64,000 bases of DNA from Taxillus chinensis. Lineage: Eukaryota > Streptophyta > Magnoliopsida > Santalales > Loranthaceae. The notes beneath the pieces are model-generated. The model ran no database searches and had not been told where the DNA came from. It saw only the letters and a program-made list of their open reading frames with translations. This document shows positions 1 through 11,958 of the stretch, in pieces. The stretch is taken from positions 42,904,721 through 42,968,720 of the forward strand of contig CM042085.1 of NCBI GenBank assembly GCA_023512835.1, given 5' to 3'. Numbering within the stretch: position 1 is the stretch's first letter; every line of letters starts with the position of its first letter. Position numbers and translations under genes: made by a program.

Positions 1-2755
1 CTACAGCGCGCCTCGAAGACTCGAAGCGAGGCTACGAACTTTGAACTACGAAGTACGAGGCTACGAACTACGAACTACGAACTACGACCCTTCGACCCAG
101 AACTTCGGGTCTTCGTCATTTCGACCCAGGAACGCACCTAGGGTACTGTTCATCATCGTTTCTGCCTATTCTTCGTCTAAAACGCGCCCAGAAACTCCCA
201 GACGCTCACTAACACCCCTGTTTCGCAACAAACTACGATATCTACCTCAAAACGCGTCCAGAACGCCTCTAAATCACGCAGAAACCACAGAAACACGTAT
301 AAAATTCTAGATTTCCAGAAATCTAGATCTAAACTCAAATTTCCATGGTTAACTTATCAACCCTCATGAAAAACACAGTTAATCAACCCCAAAATCACAT
401 AAACATATATCCATAATGATATAAAACAGTTCTTAACCACAGATTTTATGATAAACCATTAGATCTAACCCAAAATTAGATTTCCCCAAATTCTAGGGTT
501 CATGCTCAATTTCATAAATCATGATAAATTCGTGCAGATCCATGAAAAGGGTGTTAGTCGCACACGCACTCCAAATAAAATTTAAACTAAGTATAGCTAG
601 TGGCTTAACCTAGATCGTTCTCTACCGGAGGACTTATAAAATTCAATTCAATCTATTTAATTACCTGTTTAATAAAAACTAATGAAAAAGAATAAATATC
701 AAATTGGGGGGATTTTTGATTGAATGAAACTAATTAAAGCAAAGAATTTTAACTAAGAAAATCAATTAATCAAAGATGTAACTGGTTTAACTTCACACCT
801 CAATGATGTTTATCACTATCCCGAAAGATAAATTAGATAGATTATGGCCCCATAATTCAAATGCATCAAGACACCATGAATACAATCAAATTATGAATTT
901 ATTCCAACTAGAATAATTATGAATCAATTCTCGAAAGACTGCCCGTTCCCTACGAAACAAATCTTTCCACCCAATTAAAATATTAACGCACAATGAATTA
1001 TTAAATTAATACTCAACCGAGATATTAAATCAACAAATCAAAGAGTTGGAGAATTAATTTATAGCACATAAAATAACAAATTAAATGTTAAAACATGAAT
1101 TCAAAACAAGCATCCAAAGTGCTACGCTAAACCGATTACAAAATACTTACCCCTCCATGGGTTGGAAAATCACAAATCTGTTTGGAAAAATTAACACAGC
1201 AGAATTAGAGCAGAATTAAAATAAATAGGCTGCAAAGAATTAAACACTCGATCTTCAACTCGATCTGAATCTCCAATATTTGCTGCGCTATCTCTTTAAT
1301 TCCGTTGGAAAACCGCTGCACTGGAATGGTTCACGATTGGTTCCGCTGCAACGTGATGGAGATGCCGGGTTGAAAGATGGAGGCGGGACGCTGTGTGAAG
1401 ACGCTGGCGCGGGAGATGGATGTGCAGGAGATGACGCTATGTGAGGCGTGCACGTGATGTGGTGAGATGGAAGTGGGATGCTACCTGTGCGTGGCGGATG
1501 GGACGGCTGCTGCTGGAGGAAGTGGTGAGCTGGCGCTATGGAGAGATGGTGGCTGATCACGATGGACGATGGAGGCTCTGGAGGATGCGCGCTGAAGTGG
1601 TGATGAGATGGGCGTACCTATAAATAGGTGTTGCATGCAGGTCTCTTATATTCTCAAGGCCTGGCTCCCAAAACAAGTCAAACAATTTTTGGAAGCCTGC
1701 ACGCACATGCCAAAAATCTGTTTCCAATTTACATGCATTCATGGGCCCATATATTAATGTTTTCTCTTGCCAAATCTCACACCAATCCTTTTCCCACGTA
1801 ATGCATGAATAAGTTGCTATTTTGTCCCATCAATTCCAATTCTCTCTCATCTCCTACGTAACATGCAAGAAATAAAATCATCATCATAATAATAATAATA
1901 ATAAGTGAAACACAAAAGCTATTAAAACAAAACATTAAAATAAAATAAAATAAAAATAATTTAATTAACCCAAATATATATAGAGAAAAATTCTACTAAG
2001 ATTAAACTTAAAATAATCAATTAAGCCGATAGAATTAATATTAAAATTGGAATAATCAATTTAACATTAAAAACCACCAAAATTAATATTAAATCCATAA
2101 AATTAAATAAAATAGTAAATAATTGAAATTGGGGAAAACTATTATAAAAATGCATTAATTTAACAAAATATTTAATTAAACCTTATAAATTACATGCAAA
2201 TTTAATGACAAATTACGCAGTGATCAATCCAAAACAAGAGAGAGATAAGAAGTTCAAGGACACCTACTTGAAGTGAATCTTTGAGCTCCACAAACCCAAA
2301 TCGCCCCAAATCGCCAAGGCCTCCAAGCTCTCTCAAGCTCTCTCTCTCAAACGCACAAACGTGATAACGTAAAATGAAATCTCTTTCTTTTCCTGCTATT
2401 TATATTTCTGGCAGTCAACTGACCTAGTCAACCATTGACCCAGTCAATAATTGACCTCCCAACACAAAAATTGACCTCCAAGGCCCCGAACTCCAAATTG
2501 AGTCAAACTACAGTCAAAACACTCGAAATGACGAGCACAACACTAGACTGATATTATTACACCCAAATGACCGCTCAAACGCAAAGTCAACCAATAAACC
2601 CCGAAAAGTCAATAATCGGGTCTAACGGGGCCCCGACACGAAATTGGGCCCAGGTACAGTCAAAATGCTCACATCGACGACTACACTACTGTCCAGATAG
2701 TTACATTCCCATAGAATGGCTATCTCTCAAAACTACCCAAATACAAGTCTTTACA
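1..2755 (-). repeat. Element A 3' LTR (partial at window edge, interrupted by a solo LTR)
   Basis: Positions 1-542 match 9060-9547 of the other LTR, and 2227-2755 match 9543-10090. Its right edge is the U3 start, TGTAAAGACTTG on the minus strand, next to a purine tract. A TATAAATA box lies on the minus strand at 2397-2404 (9732-9739 in the other copy). Positions 40-90 hold a short (CTACGAA)n-type tandem array, also seen at 9100-9136. The missing part corresponds to 7777-9060 of the right LTR. Confidence 0.88.
543..2226 (+). mobile_element. Solo LTR (1,684 bp) of an unidentified family inserted in the element A 3' LTR
   Basis: The segment begins TGAAAAGGGTG and ends GCAGTGATCA (TG...CA) and is flanked by the perfect 5-bp duplication ATCCA (538-542 and 2227-2231). 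The right LTR of A shows the empty site, with a single ATCCA at 9543-9547. There is no internal coding region, PBS or PPT, so I read it as a solo LTR left by LTR-LTR recombination. A TATAAATAGG box at about 1620 and a GCACGTGA motif near 1449 suggest plus-strand orientation. It is AT-rich except for a GC-rich G/A-biased stretch at 1320-1610. The family is not recognised. Confidence 0.8.
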
Positions 2756-2769
2756 TCCTCCCTACCTTA
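2756..2769 (-). other. Element A polypurine tract
   Basis: On the minus strand AAGGTAGGGAGGA directly precedes the LTR start TGTAAAGAC. This position and composition are those of the plus-strand priming site of LTR retrotransposons. Confidence 0.85.
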
Positions 2770-3014
2770 GGACTTTTTGTCCTCGAAAATAAAACACATG
2801 CCCAAAGGACATAGCAAAATTCAATCTCAATGTCCCAACAACAAAACATAAAACATGATCACCGATCACACATGTGCAATGCAACTCGCAACAAGCCAAA
2901 AGGGCTGACAAAATCCAACAACAACGAGCTAAACCACATCTCAAACAACATATGCAAAACAAATGCATAAAACATAACTCATACCTCAGGGAAGGTTCTC
3001 ACATCCTCCCCACC

Positions 3015-4574
3015 TCAGGACTGATCGTCCTCGAACAGCTCAGGATGAGGAACCCGCATCTGGCTCTCTTTCTCCCAAGTCTGCTCCTCCATGCCTTGGT
3101 GTCGCCATAACACCTGAACTAGTGGGATCGTCTTGCCTCGCAAGACCTGATCCTGCCTGTCCAAAATCTATGCGGGCATCTCAACAACGGCACCATCATC
3201 AGCCAAGTCTATCTCGCGATAGTCCAACATATGAGAAGGATTAGGGTGATACCGCCTCAACTGAGACACATGAAACACATCATGTACTCGCGCCAACTCT
3301 GGTGGCAAAGCTAATCGGTAAGGCACTGTGCCCACGGTGGCAACAATCTCAAATGGCCCCACAAAACGAGGGGAAAGTTTGGATCCACATCCAAACCTCC
3401 GATGCCCTCGATGCGGCGAAACCCGCAAAAATACACGGTCTCCCACTTCAAACTGCAAGGGTCGACGCCTCTGATCCGTGTAGGACTTCTACCTACTCTG
3501 TGCTGTCAGCATACGCTGTCTAATCAACTGCACTATCTCCGTGGTGTCTCGAACCATATCAGGACCGAGAACTGCTGTCTCTCCCGTCTGTGCCCAACAC
3601 AAGGGTGATCTACAAGGCCGCCCATACAACGCCTCATACGGAGCCATCCCAATCGTGGCCTGATAACTGTTGTTATAAGAGAACTCCACCAAAGGAAGGT
3701 GAGTCTCCCAACAACCTCTAAAATCTAGGATGCAGGCACGCAACATATCCTCGAGCGTCTGAATCGTCCGCTCCAACTGACCGTCTGTCTATGGATGAAA
3801 AGTTGTACTCAGGTTCACCCTGGTACCCAAAGCTCGCTGCAATTGTCTCCAAAACTGATATGTAAACCTCGCATCCCGATCAGATACAATAGACAATGGG
3901 ACTCCATGCAACCGCACAATAACATCAATATACCTCTGTCCCAAAGTCCTCACTGGGTCTGTCTCTTGAATCAGAATAAAATGCGCCGATTTGGTCAACC
4001 GGTCGACAATTACCCATATCGTGTCGTGTCTCATGGAATGAGGAAGTCCAGTGACAAAATCCATGGTCACGTGGTCCCATTTCCACTCTGACACTAGCAA
4101 TGACTGCAACTCACCAGCTGATCTCAGGTGCTCTGCCTTGACCTGCTGACAAGTCAAACACCTCCTCACAAAATCAGCAACGACCTTCTTCAAGCCTGGC
4201 CACCAAAACTGCCTCCTCACGACATGGTACATCTTGGTCCCACCAGGATGTACAGCTAACCTCGACTGGTGAAATTGCCGAAGAACCTCCTCCTGAAGAG
4301 AAGTGGGAACTATCAATCTACCCCTATACCGCAGCACATGCTCTGCATCCTTAGTCCAATCAAAAGGTGCCTGCCCAGTCTGAATCCTGTCCCTGATGAC
4401 CTCACAATCAATGTCCCCCAGCTGATCCTCTATGATCCTACGGTGTAACTCAGGGACTGCGACAACAAAACTGAGGATCCCTCGCCCCTCACTAGTCACC
4501 ATCTGCAACCTCATCGCTGCCAACTGACCCATCATCTCCCATTCCTTAATGGCACAATGGGCCACCACGGCCCT
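3015..4574 (-). pseudogene. Element A integrase plus C-terminal chromodomain (pol, 3' part)
   Basis: The zinc-binding region has a HQSRLAVHPGG start and a CLTCQQ end. The integrase core carries DFVTGLP (first Asp), IVSDRDARF (second Asp) and [10 protein letters not shown] (Glu), so all three catalytic acids are visible. The GPF..V box (PRFVGPFEIV) and the chromodomain end (VLWRHQGMEEQTWEKE ... PELFEDDQS) follow; the normal stop is TGA at 3015-3017. The chromodomain is thought to steer integration to marked chromatin in this family. Three in-frame TAG codons (3789-3791, 3489-3491, 3168-3170) break the frame. The rest is open and unshifted over about 1.5 kb, so decay has been by point change. 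Confidence 0.9.
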
Positions 4575-5765
4575 GCTCTTCCTACTCAGAGCATCTGCCA
4601 CCACATTACCCTTCCCAGGGGTGTACATCATATCAAACTGAAACAGCTGTAGGTACTCCACCCACCGCCTCTGCCTAAGGTTCAGGTCTCGCTGGGAGAA
4701 GATATACTGCAAGCTCTTGTGGTCCGTATACACCACAAACTTCTCCCCAAGGAGATAATGCTGCCAGCTCTTAAGTGCAAAGATCACTGCAGCCAACTCC
4801 AAATCATGCGTGGGATAGTTCTGCTCATGTGGTCTCAACTGCCTAGATCCATAAGCAATCACCTATCGAGTCTGCATCAACACACAACCAAGTCCCACCT
4901 TGGAAGCATCACAATACACCTCGAAAGGCACACCCTCCTGTGGGAGAATCAAGATAAGTGCTGAGGTCAATTGTGCCTTCAGCTCCATGAAAGCACTCTC
5001 ACACGCATCAGACCAAATGAAAGGAACTCCCTTCTTAGTCAAGTGTGTCATAGGAGCTCCCAACGGGGAAAAATCCTCCACGAACCTCCGATAGTAGCCT
5101 GCCAAACCAAGGAAGCTACAAATCTCAAACACATTCGTGGGCCTCTTCCACAACATGACTACCTCAATCTTCTTAGGATCCACTATAATACCCTCCGAAG
5201 ATACCACATGCCCCAAGAAGTGCACCTGTTGCAACCAGAAGTCACATTTTGTGAACTTCGCATACAACCGGTGCTCTTGCAAGGTCTGCAACACAACCTG
5301 TAAAAGCTCCTCATGCTCCCTCTTGGTCGCTGAATAGACCAAAATATCGCCGATGAACACCACAACATACATATCTAAATATGGAGCAAACACATGGTTC
5401 ATCAATCCCATAAACACTGCTGGAGCATTCGTGAGCCCAAACGGCATCACAAGCCACTCATAATGCCCATAATGACAACTGAACGCGGTCTTAGGGATAT
5501 CTGCCTCCCTAACCCTCAACTGATGGTATCCAGATCTCAAGTCTATCTTGGAAAACCACCTCGCACCGCGAAATTGATCAAACAGGTCATCGATCCTCGG
5601 CAATGGATACCTGTTCTTCACAATCACCTTGTTCGCTCCTACGGGGTAATCAATCTTGGCCTCCACGGAGACCAACCAGTCCATACCCAGGATAACATCA
5701 AAATCATCTAACTCCATGACATACAAATCACACATCAGGTTAAACCCCCAAGTGTTACCTAACAA
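4575..5765 (-). pseudogene. Element A reverse transcriptase-RNase H (pol, internally deleted)
   Basis: The reading contains the PR-RT linker [11 protein letters not shown], then jumps directly to [19 protein letters not shown], the middle of the RT fingers. The ~200-250 residues normally between these, including the region before CIDYRELN, are absent without loss of frame. Later motifs are [35 protein letters not shown] and HFLGHVVS. In the catalytic FIDD motif the first Asp is Gly (GGC), which should abolish polymerisation. RNase H follows (YTDHKSLQYIF, then VADALSRK). A TAG at 4863-4865 separates RT from RNase H in the same frame. The frame changes once relative to gag-protease near 5770. 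Confidence 0.9.
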
Positions 5766-5839
5766 GCACGACAGATACTCTCAAGTATCACAATTCCACC
5801 CAAAGGTGAAGCAACCATCAGAGACTGACTAACTGTCTC

Positions 5840-7339
5840 CTAGTCTAACTCCAATCCAACCACCGTAGCATACGAAATAAAAGAATGGGTAGCACCAGTA
5901 TCAATCAAAACTGAACAAATAGTATGAGAAATGATGATGGTACCTCTCACCACTAAAGGTCCTGCTCCTGCCTCGTCCACTGGTGGAACCTCTGCCTCTC
6001 TGCTGGTGAGGGCAAAAGTCCTCCCTCGTGGTCCACTGCCACTAGCCTGGCCCATTGGGGCCTTGCCCCGCTGATCAACATGACCCTGTGCCTCCTGCTG
6101 AGGCTGCTGCACCGCAGGTCGCGTCTGTGTGCTATGTGCCGGCGGCACCAACCTCTGAGACGGAGCCCCACTCCTCTGTCCCTGCTCTCTCGGACGAGGG
6201 CCTATACTACTGGTCGAGCTAAGGGTAACACATTCCCTAGCTCCATGTCCCACCTTCCCGCATCAGAAGCAAGTCATCTTTTTCCTCGGGTAATCTCTCG
6301 AGACATGCCCAATCAAACCACAGCTCCAACAGGCCCCTGGCTTCCTGCTGGATGAACTCTCATGGGGTCCCACCACCTGGATGGAAACCCTCTGCACCTG
6401 CCTCCTCTCAGGCTGAGCGGCACTGCTCTTCCCACTCTGTCTCTTCTTGCTCAGACCTGCCGAACCGCCCGGCCTCTGGGCTCTCGCCTGATCCTGACCT
6501 CGCTCAATAATGAGCGCCTTGTCGACCGCCTCCCGGTAGCTGGTCAACTGCATCAGTTCCAGCTGTCTTTTCAGAGATGGCCTCAAGCCCTGAATGAAGT
6601 CCTGCGTCTTCCGGCCTTCCTTTGCCTAAGCCTCCAGAGCAAACCGCCCCAAATCTGTGAAGGCCTCCACATACTCCCCCACAGTCATGCTACCCTGCAC
6701 AAGCTCATAATACTCTCTACATCGAGCATACTACAACGAGCTGGGAAAATACTCCCCAAAGAAGCGCTCAACAAACTCTCTACAGCTCATCTGACTGCCA
6801 TGGACAGCTCTAGTGGATTCCCACCACCTGTGTGGGATACCCAACAGATAGTGCGTCGCCACGCGCACTCTCTCCTCATCTGGCACCCCGATCATATCAA
6901 AGATATCCTCTGTCCACCTAATCTAGTCCTCAGCTACCTCTGGCTGCGAACCATCCTCAAAAGTCCTGGGTGCATGTTTCAAAAACTGCGCAACCCAGTC
7001 CATCCCTTGTCGTTCTGGCTCTGCCACGACCTCCTGTTGGTGCACATCCTGCACCACTCTTGCCTCCTGCTGCTGAGGCAGTGGTGGCTGCTGAGGCTGT
7101 GATGGCTGCCGATGCTGCTGCTGCCTCTTTAGCTCATCCACCTCTCTAGCCATATCCCTCATCGAGCCCTGCATACCCTGCATGGCCTCCTGCAACTGAA
7201 TCAACACCTACGTTAAATCAGGTCCCACAACGGGAGCTGACGACTTCTGTTGCGGGCTCTGCTACCCCTGGTGCCCCGACTCTATCGTGGGCTCCTCTGT
7301 CGGACCCTGGCCTTGGACAACCCTCCTCGGTGGTGCCAT
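5840..7339 (-). pseudogene. Element A gag-protease
   Basis: The start chosen is ATG at 7339 (MAPPRRVVQGQG), which parallels the MPPRR start of element E gag. A Gln-rich segment is followed by the gag core (FLKHAPRTFEDG, then FVERFFGEYFP). A zinc knuckle CWSCGLIGHVSRDY has Tyr in place of the last Cys, and a second knuckle (CGKVGHGAREC) is cut by a TGA. The aspartic protease motif LIDTGATHSFIS is intact. In-frame stops: TAG at 7262-7264, 7208-7210, 6923-6925, 6731-6733, 6626-6628 and 5840-5842; TGA at 6263-6265. No frameshift was found across this 1.5 kb. Confidence 0.88.
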
Positions 7340-7761
7340 CACACTGGCCATAACAACAAACAATCAAACGATCAATACTAGCACTGCTAGCACAAACAGA
7401 CATCAAAGGAACAACCGACTTGTAGGTTCTCACCACACGACCCGTATGTCCATACCATGCATATAGCATCGTGTCACCCCTCAGGGTACACAAAATGAAG
7501 TCCTGGCTCTCACGGCCATGTGCCATTTAAGCACCAAATGCAATCACATCACACACAAAAATAATCTAGTGCCCTATATACACACAATCATACCACTAGA
7601 GATGCATCCATCCCCATATATGCTCCCAGGATGATCTAACTGACACCAACATAACCTAGAATACCTAAAAGGACTGCGTTGATCAGGCGCCCTCCCTACA
7701 GTTTTCCAACACACATGGAATCAATTAACCACCCCTCACTAACCTAGGTTCGCTAGACCAT
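7340..7761 (-). other. Element A untranslated leader
   Basis: This lies between the primer site and the gag ATG. I see no conserved ORF in it; a frame reading through it is not shared with element E and is treated as chance. Confidence 0.6.
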
Positions 7762-7773
7762 GCTCTGATACCA
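7762..7773 (-). other. Element A primer binding site, initiator tRNA-Met type
   Basis: On the minus strand TGGTATCAGAGC lies three bases after the LTR end. It is complementary to the 3' end of plant initiator tRNA-Met, the usual primer of Ty3 chromoviruses. Confidence 0.92.
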
Positions 7774-7776
7774 ACT

Positions 7777-10090
7777 CGTCACGCCCCCAAATTCCAGGGA
7801 ACCCGGAACTAGGAACATGACTTCCCCTTGCCCGCACCCGAAAGGTCAAGGGGTTGGTGACTAGCACCAATGGAGACTACACCGCGGGTGCTGTCTCAAA
7901 TATGCAACCGTGTACAGTCATACATCAAGGGTAGTCCTGTACTTTCCCATATATCATCATGCATACAATGAGTCAAATAGTCATATAGACATCACATCAT
8001 AAATAGTATGCAAATACAACTGTCCACGGACCCATGTCCGGGATACAACACATAATAAAATACAAAATACAGTACTGTATCATACATCAGAGTAGTGGGC
8101 ACGTCCTCTTGGAAGAAAGTCCTCCACTAGTCTCGGGTCACACCTGAAAAGGGGTAAACAACAAGTAAGGGTGAGCAACAAGCTCAGTAGGTGACCCTAA
8201 AACTCCACATCATGCAACACATATAAGTCTATACTATATGCTCAGTGTACTCGTGCACCGTGTAGTATGCACAATCATCAGGACTCAGCCTGCAAACAAA
8301 CATCAGGACTCAGCCTGCCCACACAGGACAACTTGTCCACGATCCTCCATGGGATCCCAACTCAGGGCACTCAGCCCTAGCTCCACGAGCTCAACGGCTC
8401 AACTCAGGCCTTATCCTGTCCACAGCGCAATATGCCCGGCCACAGTCGCCACACAGGCCTGCCATCGGTGCATATGCCTGCCACGTCAACCACATAGCAC
8501 CATCAGTGCATCACGGTGAGAACCCAAACAAGTCACGGAGTCCATGCCCCAATACCTCACACCAACATACTAACATTAGTATGGCATGTCATTCTTAACA
8601 TTTCCTTTAGAACTGAAGCCAGTCTTCACAAGTAAATCCTCAATCCTTGATTTATGAAGGAAGTACCCATAGCAGCTATTTTCTTGAAATCAAAAGTCCC
8701 GTCATTGGGTTCCCATATCATAAATAAGATAATCTGACTTTTGGGGTTTTTTCTGAGATGTCTAACCCCACTTTCCAAAAGGTCACCACTACGAACTTTT
8801 GGGTTTTTCTAAGATTTCACACTAAAACCCAATTTTCACATTTTGAAATAGTGGGAATTAATTTTTCTAGTATTTTTCTTTGAATCCAAATGGGGGGTAT
8901 TTCGTTATTTACATTGTAGCTTAAGTATAATACTTGGTATGGGTTACAATGTAAATAGTCCAGTCCAGTGCAGTCCAGTGTTCAGTTACACTGCAGGAGC
9001 TGCGACTCGTAGCTCAGAACCTGTGACTCGTAGCTGCGGAACAGCGACTCGTAGCTGCAGAGTTCGGAACTGCAGCACGCCTCAAAGACTCGAAGCGAGG
9101 CAACGAACTACGAACTACGAACTACGAACTACGACCCTTCGACCCAGAACTTCGGGTCTTCGCCATTTCGACCCAGGAACGCACCCAGGGTACTGTTCAT
9201 CATCGTTTCTGCCTGTTCTTCGTCTAAAACGCGCCCAGAAACTCCCAGACGCTCACTAACACCACTGTTTCGCAACAAACTACGATATCTACTCAAAATG
9301 CGTCCAGAACGCCTCTAAATCGCGCAGAAATCACAGAAACAGGTATAAAATTCCAGATTTCCAGAAATCTGGTTGACTTATCAACCCTCATGAAAAACAC
9401 AGTTAATCAACCCCAAAATCACAGAAACATATATCCGCAATGATATAAAACAGTTCTTAACCACAGATCTTATGATAAACCATTAGATCTAACCCAAAAT
9501 TGGATTTCCCCAAATTCTAGGGTTCATGCTCAATTTCATAAATCATGATAAATTCGTGCAGATCCAAAACAAGAGAGAGATAAGAAGTTCAACGACACCT
9601 ACTTGAAGTGAATCTTTGAGCTCCACGAACCCAAATCACCCCAAATCGCCAAGGCCTCCAAACTCTCTCAAGCTCTCTCTCTCAGACGCACAAATGTGAT
9701 AACGTAAAATGAAATCTCTTTCTTTTCCTGCTATTTATATTTCTGCTAGTCAACTGACCTAGTCAACCATTGACCCAGTCAATAATTGACCTCCCAACAC
9801 AAAAATTGACCTCCAAGGCCCCGAACTCCAAATTAAGTCAAACTATAGTCAAAATGCTCGAAATGACGAGCACAACACTAGACTAATATTATTACACCCA
9901 AATGACCGCTCAAACGCAAAGTCAACCAATAAACCCCAAAAAGTCAACAATTGGGTCAAATGGGGCCCAGACACAAAATCGGGCCCAGGTATAGTCAAAA
10001 TGCTCACATCGAAGACTACACTACCATCCAGATAGTTGCATTCCCATAGAATGGCTATCTCTCAAAACTACCCAAATACGAGTCTTTACA
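7777..10090 (-). repeat. Element A 5' LTR (2,314 bp)
   Basis: It begins on the minus strand TGTAAAGACTCG (right edge 10090) and ends at 7777, three bases before the primer site. The terminal base pair is changed: plus-strand CGTCACGCC where sister element E has TGTCACGCC. A TATAAATA box is on the minus strand at 9732-9739. A (CTACGAA)n-like array lies at 9100-9136 and GACTCGTAGCT repeats at 9003-9060. It lacks the solo LTR of the other copy and so shows the pre-insertion sequence. Confidence 0.9.
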
Positions 10091-11669
10091 AAGTCCACAT
10101 GCCACTATGGTCGTGTTGAATTGGTAAGATCTTTTTGAGGATGAGGTCACTCGCTTGAAAGCTTCTAGGCTTCACCTTTTTATTGTAGGTGTTCATCATT
10201 CTCTAGTTGATATAGCTGTCCTCTGCAAACAGCTACCAAGCGTTTGCCTTCAATTAAGTTCAACTGCTCATAACGACTTTGGGCCCATTCTGCTTCTTCG
10301 AGCTGAGTATCTTTGAGAACTTGGAGGGAAGGTATCTCCCCTTTGATAGGTAAGACGGCCTCCATACCATAGACCAAAGAAAGTGGAATTGCCCCAGTTG
10401 ATGTTCGTACCGAGGTGCGATAAGCATGCAAGGCAAATGGCAGCTTCTCATGCCAATCTTTGTATGTTTCCGTCATCTTCCTGACAATGTTCTTGATGTT
10501 GTTATTGGCTGCTTTAACTGCTCCATTCATCTTGGGGCAATAGGGATTTGAGTTGTAGTGTTGGATTTTGTATGCTTCACATAACTTACTGATCATCCGA
10601 CTGTTCAAATTGGCGGCATTGTCTGTGATTATCTGCTTTGGAAGCCCATATCGACATATGATATTGTTTCGCAAAAAATTAAGCATCACAGCTTGTGTGA
10701 AATTAGCATATGATGCCGCTTCTACCCACTTGGTGAAATAATCAATGGCCACTAAGATGAAGCGGTGACCATTGGATGCTTTCGGAGATATCGGTCCGAT
10801 AATGTCGATACGCCAAAGCGAGAAAGGCCATGGGGAAACCATCACATGTAGCTTTGATGGAGGTACTTGGATCTTATCACCATAAATTTGACACTTGAGC
10901 CATTTGCGCACATATTCAATACAATCTTTCTCCATGGTGACCCAATAATAGCTCATTCACATGATTTGTCTTATTAATGCATGTCCATTTGCATGTGAAC
11001 CGCATCCTCCTTCGTGTACTTCTTTCATTATCTCTATCGACTCTTCTTTTGCCACACACCGCAGTAACATATTGTCATGATTTCGCTTATATAGAATGGG
11101 ACCATCAAAGGTAATAATTGGATGCCGACCTTCAGATATTTCTTTTATCATACTCAGAGGCCTCTGCTGGTTATTCTTGCTTGAGCAAATGCTGTCTGAT
11201 GTCATCAAACCGGGGCTTTTCTTCAGTATTTCCTTCAATGGACATGCAATGTGCAGGAATATCTTGTATGCGAATATCAAAGGACTAAAGTTCCAACTTT
11301 GTATCTAGTCGAAGGAGGGAGGCTAGAGTTGCCAGCGCGTCGGGAATCTGATTGTATTCCCTGGGCATATGCTAAAATGTGATGTCTTTAAATTGCTCAG
11401 CTAATTCTGCAACATACTTCCGATATGGGATTAATTTGTGGTTTTGAGTCTCCCATTCTCCCCTTACTTGATAAATGATAAGTGTAGAATCACCAAACAC
11501 TCATAATTTTTTGATTCCTTTGCTAATAGCTTCTTGAAGTCCCATCACACAGGCCTCATATTCCGCTACATTGTTGGTGCAAGGGAAGGTTAACTTTGCT
11601 GTCATCGGGAAATGTTCACCTTTTGGAGATATCAGGATGGCCCCAACACCGTGCCCTAAGAGGCTGGAT
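10091..11669 (-). pseudogene. Element B (Tat/Ogre-type Ty3) distal part: second RNase H, integrase zinc finger and core
   Basis: The minus-strand reading resumes from 21474 after removing the TRIM and E: FDGAS joins LLGHGVGAILISPKGEHFP, then NNVAEYEACVMGL. This is the additional RNase H that marks the Tat/Ogre branch. Integrase follows: the zinc-finger Cys pair is in the variant form CIEYVRKWLKCQ; core motifs are DIIGPISPKA (Asp), ITDNAANLNS (Asp) and PKMNGAVKAANNNIK, where the expected catalytic Glu is not evident. Stops and shifts break it. The C-terminal stretch toward 10091 (DLILKKILPIQHD) runs straight into the LTR of A, so A inserted in the integrase C-terminal domain. Confidence 0.85.
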
Positions 11670-11885
11670 TGTAACGACCCATGAGTGGGTGTTAGTCCCA
11701 CATTGCTTGGTGAGGAGAACAAAGTCCGCCTTATAGGAGGGGACGGATACCTCACCTCACAGGGACGCGTTTTGGGCGAGGCCCAAAGACAAAACCGTGC
11801 GGAGCAGGCCATGAGGGCGAGGCCCAAGACTGGTTGGCCAAAGCGGACAAAATTCTTGTGACGGGTATGGGCTGGGCTATCTCGG
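11670..11885 (+). repeat. TRIM left LTR
   Basis: Starts TGTAACGACCCATGAG and ends at CTCGG directly before TGGTATCAGAGCC. The only difference seen from the right copy is a G/A in the ACCTCACA(G/A)GGAC region. Confidence 0.88.
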
Positions 11886-11898
11886 TGGTATCAGAGCC
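11886..11898 (+). other. TRIM primer binding site
   Basis: TGGTATCAGAGCC, the initiator tRNA-Met complement, starts immediately after the left LTR. Confidence 0.92.
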
Positions 11899-11944
11899 AG
11901 ACCCGGAGCGGTGTGCCATGGTCCCACGGGGACGTGGGCCTCCT

Positions 11945-11958
11945 AAGGGGGGGTGGAT
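11945..11958 (+). other. TRIM polypurine tract
   Basis: AAGGGGGGGTGGAT directly precedes the right LTR. Confidence 0.85.

Larger units (their letters stand above)
1..10090 (-). mobile_element. Element A: Tekay/Del-type chromovirus (Ty3/gypsy), left LTR cut by window edge
   Basis: Read on the minus strand the order is 5' LTR (7777-10090), primer site (7762-7773), gag-protease, RT-RNase H, integrase-chromodomain, polypurine tract (2756-2769), 3' LTR (2755 down to the window edge). The order RT-RH-INT puts it in Ty3/gypsy and the C-terminal chromodomain in the chromoviruses; the ~2.3 kb LTR and gag fit Tekay/Del. It lies inside the integrase C-terminal region of element B, which resumes at 10091. 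Its left target duplication is outside the window; the right flank reads AAGTC. The element is dead: many stops, a deletion in RT and a changed RT active-site Asp. Confidence 0.9.

Noticed and set aside
543..2226. A deletion in the right LTR of A rather than an insertion in the left
   Set aside because: TG...CA ends and an exact ATCCA duplication around the extra segment favour insertion, though a genome search should confirm.
3795..7102. Plus-strand readings at 3795-4091, 4719-5711 and 6080-7102
   Set aside because: Antisense to the conserved gag-pol of element A, without any domain signal.
7762..7773. tRNA gene fragments at the TGGTATCAGAGC and TGGCGCCG sites
   Set aside because: These are primer binding sites beside LTR ends; no tRNA cloverleaf is present.
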